A DNA stretch of 64,000 nucleotides from Biomphalaria glabrata (Eukaryota > Mollusca > Gastropoda > Planorbidae): contig NC_074721.1 in NCBI RefSeq assembly GCF_947242115.1, positions 19,776,001-19,840,000 on the forward strand, given 5' to 3'. A program made the translations under genes and the position numbers. The notes below the pieces were generated by a model. That model made no database searches. It was given only the letters and a program-made list of their open reading frames with translations, and was not told the DNA's origin. Position 1 is the stretch's first letter. Each line of letters starts with the position of its first letter. Positions 58,084-64,000 of the stretch are shown here, in pieces.

Positions 58084-58123
<40 letters not shown>

Positions 58124-61100
58124 AGAAAATAACTCCAGTTGGAAATGTTAATACTGTTGTTCAAGATAATGTGCGATTAGATTTAGATCTACAAGTAGGC
58201 CCCTATTCTAAATCAAAAATTAACAATGTTACAAAGACAGTTTGTGTGGAAACACAAACTTTTAATCGGCCCCCTAAGTGGTCCTCCCAGGCAGGCTTCA
58301 ATATTTTCAGAAAGAACATCCAAATGAAATTATATCAAAGACAAATGAGAGATAAGAATGGAGAAAGAAGGTTGACAGATCGTGTGTAGTGCCCCAACGG
58401 TGCAGCAGATCAAAGGATAGGTGCAAGTGAATGCAAAGCCAGCACAACGACCAACCGCCTTTACTTTTCCCCAACTAATGTCAGGTACCCATTAGAGCTG
58501 GGTAGACTTAGAGGCGCCCAAGGATTCCGAAGTTGAATATCCCAGTCTTAACCAGGATTCGAACCCGGGACCCACGGTTCTACCACTCAGCTACCGCGCC
58601 TCTCCAGGCCTAATTGAAATCTTATAAATAATTTAATTGTTTTGAAAAGGCTCAATCTCTTATTCAAATCCTCAAAAAAAAAATCCACAAAATAAAATAT
58701 GTTCAAGAAAATAAAATTTATAAGATTACTATTCGTTTTAAGTTAGGTCTAACTTATAATGCATTCTAATTAGCTTTTTCTCTTTAAAAAACTGTTTGCA
58801 TAACTGATTTTAAAAATTAGATTTTTCGCCTTGAGGAAAAAAAAAGTAGCCGTTGCATCAGAACATTGAATGGTCTAAAATAATGAGAAGTCAATATTTT
58901 CAATATCTTTTCTAGTTTACGAGATCTAAACGGGACGGACGGACAGACGGTCAGACGGACAGACATTTCACACAAAACTAATAGCGTCTTTTCCCCTTTC
59001 GGGGGCCGCTAAAAAATCAAAAAAGTTGTCACAGTTTATATAAGGACCTTTTAAAAGTATGAACTTGTGCTAGTAATTTTTTGTCTCTGTTTTTGTTTTG
59101 AGCTTGATGTATACTATGGTCTGTGTAAATAAGGTGCTACTGTCAACGTGTAAAGTCTGGACTACATTACTATAATATTACTAGTGAGGTTTCTTCTTTC
59201 AAGCGGGAAGAGCAAAGCTTTAATGATTTATTGATCAGGATTTTTAGAATTTACGGGTAAAAAAGTTGTGTAGTGCGGGCATGGGCGTAGCCAGGATTTT
59301 TTTTCGGGGGGGGGGGGGGGGGTTGGGGGGTGAATTTTTTCTCTCCCCCCCCCCCGGGAAAAAAAAATATATGTATTTATGTGTGTGTGTGTACATAATC
59401 TTTATTACATTCTGACCCTTCATTCTTTCGGAAGACGTTTATTGTCCCTAGAATAGGTTCTTCCATGAGTTAATGAAAAAATTGTAGATTCCCCGACATT
59501 ACTAGCAAAGGGGTCTGGGGGAGCGCTAGGAGCTCCCCCAGCGCGGGGCGAAGCCCCTCCTCCAAGCGCTATTTCTGATATTGAAAACCAATAAAATGCA
59601 TATTCTGAGGTATCTACAGTGCATTTTAATGCTATTAAAAAGTTTTATTTCAAAAACCTAATGTGCTATTCTTACTGACTTAGACCCTCCCACGCCGTTC
59701 GGAGCATTTGACATCAAGCAGTTTCCATAAAAATCTGTCACTGGTAATGTCTGAAGCCTCTTCCCACCTACCACGAGGACCTCCATGAATGAGTGGCGTC
59801 AAGTTGTACTAGGATATCGTTGCAACTCTTCCTATGCGTAATTCATTTTGTCGGAGAACATGTCCCGAAAACCTCATGCGTCGTTCTCTCACAATCTTAC
59901 TAAGGGGTCGACTCCCAGTTCGGCATAGGATTTCCTTGATTTAGATCCAATCTCTATAACTGACTCCTGAAATATGTATTAGCCATCTTTGTTGAGCTAC
60001 ATTTAGTGTTTTTCGATTTCGGTAGATGACTATTCACTGCAGTTTATTAATGGAGCCCTGCCACTGGTAAAAATTTGTAACCTCTCTTGAATACGCTCTT
60101 GGAATTAAGTGACTGTAGTTTGCTTTAGATTTTATATCGAAAAGAGAAGTTTGATCGTCAAAATCTTCTGTTGGGGGTTTTCCACCTCAAAATGCTCTGT
60201 AGGGGGATCTTAGACTCAAAACCATCTGGAGGGGTTTTAAACTTTAAAAAAAAAGCCATCTATAGAAGAAACTCAAAACTTTTAGTGTGTAATTTGCTTT
60301 TTTTTTTTATATGGAAGATGTATTTTTAGCACCAACCCCCTCTGAATGGGGGTTTAAACTCAAAACCCCTTTCGGCAACGCCCATAGCATTTTGAGTGCG
60401 TAATTTGCTTTTTTTCTTACACTGAAGATGGCGGGGGGTTTAAACTCAAAACCCCTTTGACTACGCTCATAGATTTTAGAGTGAGTAATTTTCTTTTATT
60501 TATATTGAAGAGGTACTTTTTAGCTTCAAACTCCACTGGAAGGGAGTTTAAACTCAAAACCCCATAGACTACACTCATAACATTTTTAGTGTATAATTTG
60601 CTTTTTTATTATTATTAAAAAGATGTATTTTTTACCTTCAAACCCCAATGAAGTGGGGTTTAAACTCAAAACTGAGTCAAAACCCATTTAGCTACGCTCA
60701 TAACATTTTGAGTGCGTAATTAGCTTTTTTTTATATTAAAGAGGGGGTTTATCATAAATTTTAGACGGGGTTTTAAAATCAAAATCTTCCTTAACTGTGC
60801 TCTTGGAATTAGGGGATTTTCGTTTGCATTTTTTTTGTTTTGTTTTATAGAAGAGGGGGAATTAACTGCAAAAACCCCAGGTAGGGGGTTTAAAACTCAA
60901 AACCCCTGGTAGGGGGTTTAAAACTCAAAACCCCTAGTAGGAGTTTTTAAACTCGAACCGCTCTGGTAGGCGTTTTAAACTCGAACCCCCTTGGTAGGGG
61001 TTTTTTAAACTCGAACCCTCCTGGTAGGGGTTTTTAAACTCGAACCCCCCTGGTAGGGGGTTTTAAACTCAAAACCCCTTTGTTGTGCTAGGGCAAGTGA

Positions 61101-63103
61101 TGGTTTAGTATTAAAATCTCACCTAAAATAAACAAAATCAAAGCAAAAAATCAGTTACTAAATTCGACTTGGGGGGGGATTTCATTTCGGGGGGGGGGGG
61201 GTTTGAACCCCAAGAACCCCCCCCTGGCTACGCCCATGAGTGCGGGCCCTATTCTATGCTAGGATGCAACCGGTGATTCACTGAAAGCTGTGTTTTACTG
61301 GCTTTTCATTTGAGGGATGCATACAAAAAGATTAAAAAAATTAAGACAGCCTAAAAGCTCCGGGTTGGGAAATGAGAGATTTCTATTGGAGGATACCAAA
61401 AAGTTATGCGATGAATGTACAAGGACCAAATTGTGTGTTGTTTGGGGGGGGGGCAAGTGTTTCATTTAAAACAAGCCAGTGTGTCTGTTGTCAACTATGT
61501 AGATCTAGACAATGTCAGAATAAGAAAAAGCAGTTAATAGAATCATTTTTGTGTTCGGTATCGCTGAATATCTGTGTGAAGTCTTTAGCATCTGAAGTAA
61601 TATTTTATCACGACTATCTAATGCTAAGGAACATCTGTAATTTAAAAGGTTAGATCTAGACCGACACGTATTGTTGATCTAAAACTAAAAATCCAACTAA
61701 TTCTAACAGTCAATATGATGGACTATGAATCTAGATCTAAACTTTTTCTTATACAGCTGTTCTAGGGGAGGGAGTAATTATTTTAATATATAACAAAAAA
61801 TGAAAAAATTTCACTTAGTTATTTCTTAACATAGGTATACAGATTGAATGGGGGTGGGGGGTGGAAGACGTTATGATGTGGGTGTGTGTTTGTGTGTGTG
61901 TGTGTGTGTGTGGGTGTGTTTGTGTGTGTAGCTATGTAGTGTGAATGATGCAAGATGATGCATTGTCATCAGCTGTATGGGGAGGTCAGAGAAGATTCCA
62001 GGAGGCCAGAGTTTTTGTAGCGACTCAGATTTGTTCAAAATATCATTATTTTATATTATTACTAAAGTATACTACATCTATTTCATTTCATCTCAAGTTA
62101 AAATTTGTCTCTATTGTAATAAATGTCAAATATAATATTCTCCACAAAAGAAGTTATTCGAGGTATTTCAAAATGTACAAACTCAAACATAATACGCTTA
62201 CAGCGGTTTAGTTGTCTACCAGCAGTTTGGTGCTACAAGTCAACGGCCGTTAACAACAGAGTCGGGGGGGGGGTATTTATTACGTTATTATCAAGCGTCC
62301 TATGTCGGCTTGGTTTGGTGGAAATATAGAGACTTCTTCAACGATTAATAAGCACAACTTGGCTTGAAATTGTTTGACGTTTCCGATGTTCCTTGAGAAG
62401 TAACAATCACTACAGCCCAGCACCAACCCACACGTAGAAGACGTCGGAACAAGATGGCGGCCAAGGTTCGAACCCTGAACCATCCAGACAACATCTAAAG
62501 CGCCAAACAAACATAGCTACTACCGGGGAGTTTGAAGAAAGGTAGGGGAGGAAAAGACGCGCGCTAGAAAGTGGGCAAACGTAACGGATATTAGAGTTTA
62601 CTACCAAATGATATGGAACCGACCCAATCCGGTTTACTTGGACGAAAACAAATAAGGAAAAAAAAAGGGGGGGGGGTCCTGCCAGAAAATATGTAGAAGT
62701 TGGAAAAGATGCGAAGGATATAATTTAAAACAAGAAGAGGGTGACTGGTTTACAGTACAAAATAAACCCAGTAGGTACCCTGGGAACAAATGAATGTTTG
62801 CAGCCGGTGTTCAACGCTAGTCTTTTATCAAATGTTTGAATGTTAATAATGAGTGAAGGAAAAATACTACGACGTTACTAAGAGGCATACACAAATAAAT
62901 AATTAAACAAGAATTTTGTTCCCTCAGACCTACCCACCTCAGATACATCTGTTGTCGATCCATCTACCTACGGAGATCTGGACCCAAAGTCAATTAACTT
63001 AAACAACCTTATAGTATTGTCTATACTGAGAAATCAAGGACTGTTTAGTAATCTCAACAGTAATTCATTGCTAACTCTACTGCTGCTCAGGAACATTGGT
63101 TAA
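57225..63103 (+). CDS. Short secreted peptide precursor, unknown family
   Basis: Two coding exons, 57225-57348 and 62928-63103, joined GGAG/ACCT across a GTGATA...TTCCCTCAG intron of 5.6 kb, give 99 residues and a stop. Residues 1-22 are a clear signal peptide (MASSWYFSCLVVATLILHTC, then LC), with cleavage likely around 22. Residues 23-60 are rich in Thr, Ser, Pro and Asp (LPTEFATTTDVPSIPEAAG...). Residues 66-78 (NNLIVLSILRNQG) and 87-99 (NSLLTLLLLRNIG) are similar Leu-rich segments joined by LFSNLNSN. The mature part has no Cys and no dibasic cleavage site; the last residue is Gly. The start is the first ATG after a strong acceptor. The stop is followed at once by GTAAGT, with a 3' UTR exon at 63872. 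I do not recognise the family. A neuropeptide, antimicrobial or mucus peptide are possibilities only. Confidence 0.75.
57705..57960 (-). mobile_element. LINE 3'-tail-like segment
   Basis: An (AAT)n run followed by CTTTATTGTCCGTATGGAAA is the usual inverted 3' end of a LINE whose tail is a short tandem repeat. No protein remnant is visible. Confidence 0.4.
58086..58122. repeat. GT microsatellite
   Basis: About 18 GT units, ended by GGAG. Confidence 0.9.
58219..59015 (+). repeat. R1 copy, both edges present
   Basis: From GTTACAAAGACAGTTTGTGT (with a GTTTGTGT/ACACAAAC palindrome, then ATCGGCCCCC) to ACGGACGGACAGACGG, AATAGCGTCTTTTCCCC and GGGGGCCGCTAAAA. The right edge can form a hairpin (AGCG...CGCT). 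SINE-B is nested (58435-58605). It lies in the intron of the secreted-peptide gene. Confidence 0.75.
58435..58605 (-). repeat. SINE-B copy nested in R1
   Basis: Inverted tRNA-like end GGATTCGAACCCGGGACCCA, then TACCACTCAGCTACCGCGCC, as in 51550-51683, preceded by CAGCACAACGACCAACCGCC. Confidence 0.75.
59740..60065 (-). mobile_element. LINE C-terminal fragment in copy 2
   Basis: Same RERRMRFAGHVL segment at the same place as in copy 1. Confidence 0.6.
60865..61080. repeat. Tandem repeat of about 28 bp, copy 2
   Basis: Counterpart of 45955-46185; the number of units and their variants differ slightly. Confidence 0.85.
61239..62374. other. Intronic sequence with GT microsatellite
   Basis: A GT-rich run at about 61880-61930 and a G-run at 61445. 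The 93-codon frame from 61372 has no family signature. No exon recognised. Confidence 0.45.
62375..62500 (-). repeat. SINE-A copy, diverged
   Basis: GACGTTTCCGATGTTCCTTG, then GCGGCCAAGGTTCGAACCCT and GAACCATCCAGAC follow the order of inverted SINE-A, with an altered middle. Confidence 0.6.
62501..62927. other. End of intron, no feature seen
   Basis: Unassigned; leads to the TTCCCTCAG acceptor of the second coding exon. Confidence 0.45.
62928..63103 (+). CDS. Secreted-peptide gene, second coding exon
   Basis: Starts after TTGTTCCCTCAG and completes an Asp codon with the previous exon. 57 further codons then TAA. The exon is clearly less AT-rich than its flanks. A second possible donor (GTTAAG at 63099) lies 5 nt before the strong GTAAGT at 63104. 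Confidence 0.75.
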
Positions 63104-63871
63104 GTAAGTCAAAAATAGTTTAAATACGTAGTTCTAAATGAAAAAAAAACAAAAAAAAAAACAAATAACTTATGTTTAAGAAAAATCATTTTGTGAAAGA
63201 CAATAAAACAATATCAATTACAAAGTTTTTTTATACTTAATTAATATACATTCAGTCATTACATGACATCTTATTATTTCTTTTGCTCTAGCTATCTTTC
63301 AATTTTAAACGCCTAATTCTCTACACAAGGCTTGTCTCATCTTTGCTTAGTATATTTTTTTTAAACTATAAAACACAATAATAAATTAGGACTAAGTAAT
63401 TAACTAATTGGTTGGTTTTTTTTATTGATTCACGTGTTATCATAGAGCATGAGCTTATTAGCAAAATTTGAAGAAGATTTGATGAGTAGAAGTGGTCGAG
63501 AAATCGATTGCAAAACACGAAACCTACAAGAAACATACACAGGGACATAGTAGGAGGATTTATAAGTATTGTCAAAATAAGAACCTAATTCTTTAGTTGT
63601 GAATTACAAAAACCTCGCAAAAATTACAATATTTTTGAAATATTAATAAGAGCCACAAGGTATAAAATATATACAGTCATCATGTAACAATAAGTGTAAC
63701 CAGTGACTGATCGAAGCTACTACAGATAGTAAGAAGCTTAGCGAATTGCACATGTGTTATTTCATGTTTGTGTGCATGTGTGTGTGTGTTTTGTATTCTC
63801 AAGTTAGTCCTGTAGTATTTATAACTACCATTTAAAAACATCAATTTATTTCATATTTGTTTTTCTTTTAG
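63104..63871. other. Intron in the 3' UTR of the secreted-peptide gene
   Basis: GTAAGT directly after the stop codon, and TTTTCTTTTAG at 63861-63871. No coding sequence inside. Confidence 0.55.
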
Positions 63872-63950
63872 AGAACTTGGAGATCCCTTGGACTGCTGAA
63901 ACATGTATCATGGGCTCAATAAATCTGATGTAAACATTGACAGATGTGTT
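63872..63950 (+). other. Probable 3' UTR exon with polyadenylation signal
   Basis: Starts AGAACTTGGAG after the acceptor. AATAAA at 63918-63923, with a TG-rich stretch about 25-30 bases later (GATGTGTTCAAGTTGT), so cleavage is expected near 63935-63950. Confidence 0.6.
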
Positions 63951-64000
63951 CAAGTTGTATTCTAGTCAATGCACATGTCTGTGTTTCGTTTCCGTGTCTA

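Larger units (their letters stand above)
59280..61238 (+). mobile_element. 1.96-kb inverted-repeat element, copy 2
   Basis: Same ends (CATGGGCGTAGCCAGG, inverted at the right), same orientation and same contents as 44112-46362, with only one copy of the hairpin block. Perfect 8-bp target duplication AGTGCGGG (59272-59279 and 61239-61246). The two copies are nearly identical along most of their length, so they moved recently. It lies inside the intron of the secreted-peptide gene. Confidence 0.9.

Noticed and set aside
61372-61653. Additional exon of the secreted-peptide gene
   Set aside because: No acceptor or donor keeps the frame, and the flanking coding exons already join in phase without it.
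1-64000. LTR retrotransposons, endogenous retroviruses or Polinton-like elements
   Set aside because: No long direct repeats with primer-binding site and polypurine tract, and no gag, protease, integrase, capsid or envelope motif was seen.

Overview
This window looks like AT-rich nuclear DNA from a mollusc, most likely a pulmonate freshwater snail such as Biomphalaria or Bulinus. That is inferred from short spliced host exons scattered in kilobases of repeats, tRNA-derived SINEs, I/Nimb-like LINE remnants, many hAT fossils and dense TAGATC-rich islands. I see no prokaryotic or viral gene organisation and no LTR element. There is one 200-base gap (346-545).

Two host genes can be reconstructed with good splice sites. 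The first, on the minus strand (26606 down to 14463), has five exons whose phases fit exactly. It encodes a 219-residue RRM protein of the NIFK/Nop15 family, a nucleolar ribosome-biogenesis factor. Its 6.7-kb first intron is packed with DNA transposons, and a 2.5-kb hAT element sits about 250 bp upstream of its start codon. The second, on the plus strand (about 56610 to 63950), has a palindromic CRE, an E-box and a TATA box, a 5' UTR exon, two coding exons and a 3' UTR exon with AATAAA. It encodes a 99-residue secreted peptide that I do not recognise: signal peptide, acidic Ser/Thr/Pro-rich spacer, then two similar Leu-rich segments ending R-N-x-G. This is the best candidate for something undescribed. 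Two weaker exon candidates lie on the minus strand (43281-43406 and 33520-33573). Two more lie on the plus strand inside a TTAA-flanked 7.4-kb element.

Layout: 1-10000 holds hAT remnants and seven tandem arrays (units 42, about 15, 47, 40, 54 and 37 bp, plus a short CAAAACGTC array). 10466-13280 is a minus-strand LINE and its 5'-like repeat. 14463-26606 is the NIFK gene. 26860-29372 is a hAT element with a perfect 8-bp target duplication. 29400-35490 is mostly unassigned AT-rich DNA with SINE debris. 35497-42869 is bounded by 20-bp inverted repeats next to TTAA and contains nested repeats, including a 149-bp array carrying four perfect CREs. 44112-46362 and 59280-61238 are two copies of one 2-kb inverted-repeat element that carries a LINE fragment. 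48660-50312 is a GA tract and 52212-55425 a 22-bp satellite. 56000-64000 is the secreted-peptide gene and its repeat-filled intron.

Most long open frames here are artefacts of tandem repeats without stop codons and are not annotated as genes. All homology statements come from reading motifs by eye; no database search was possible.
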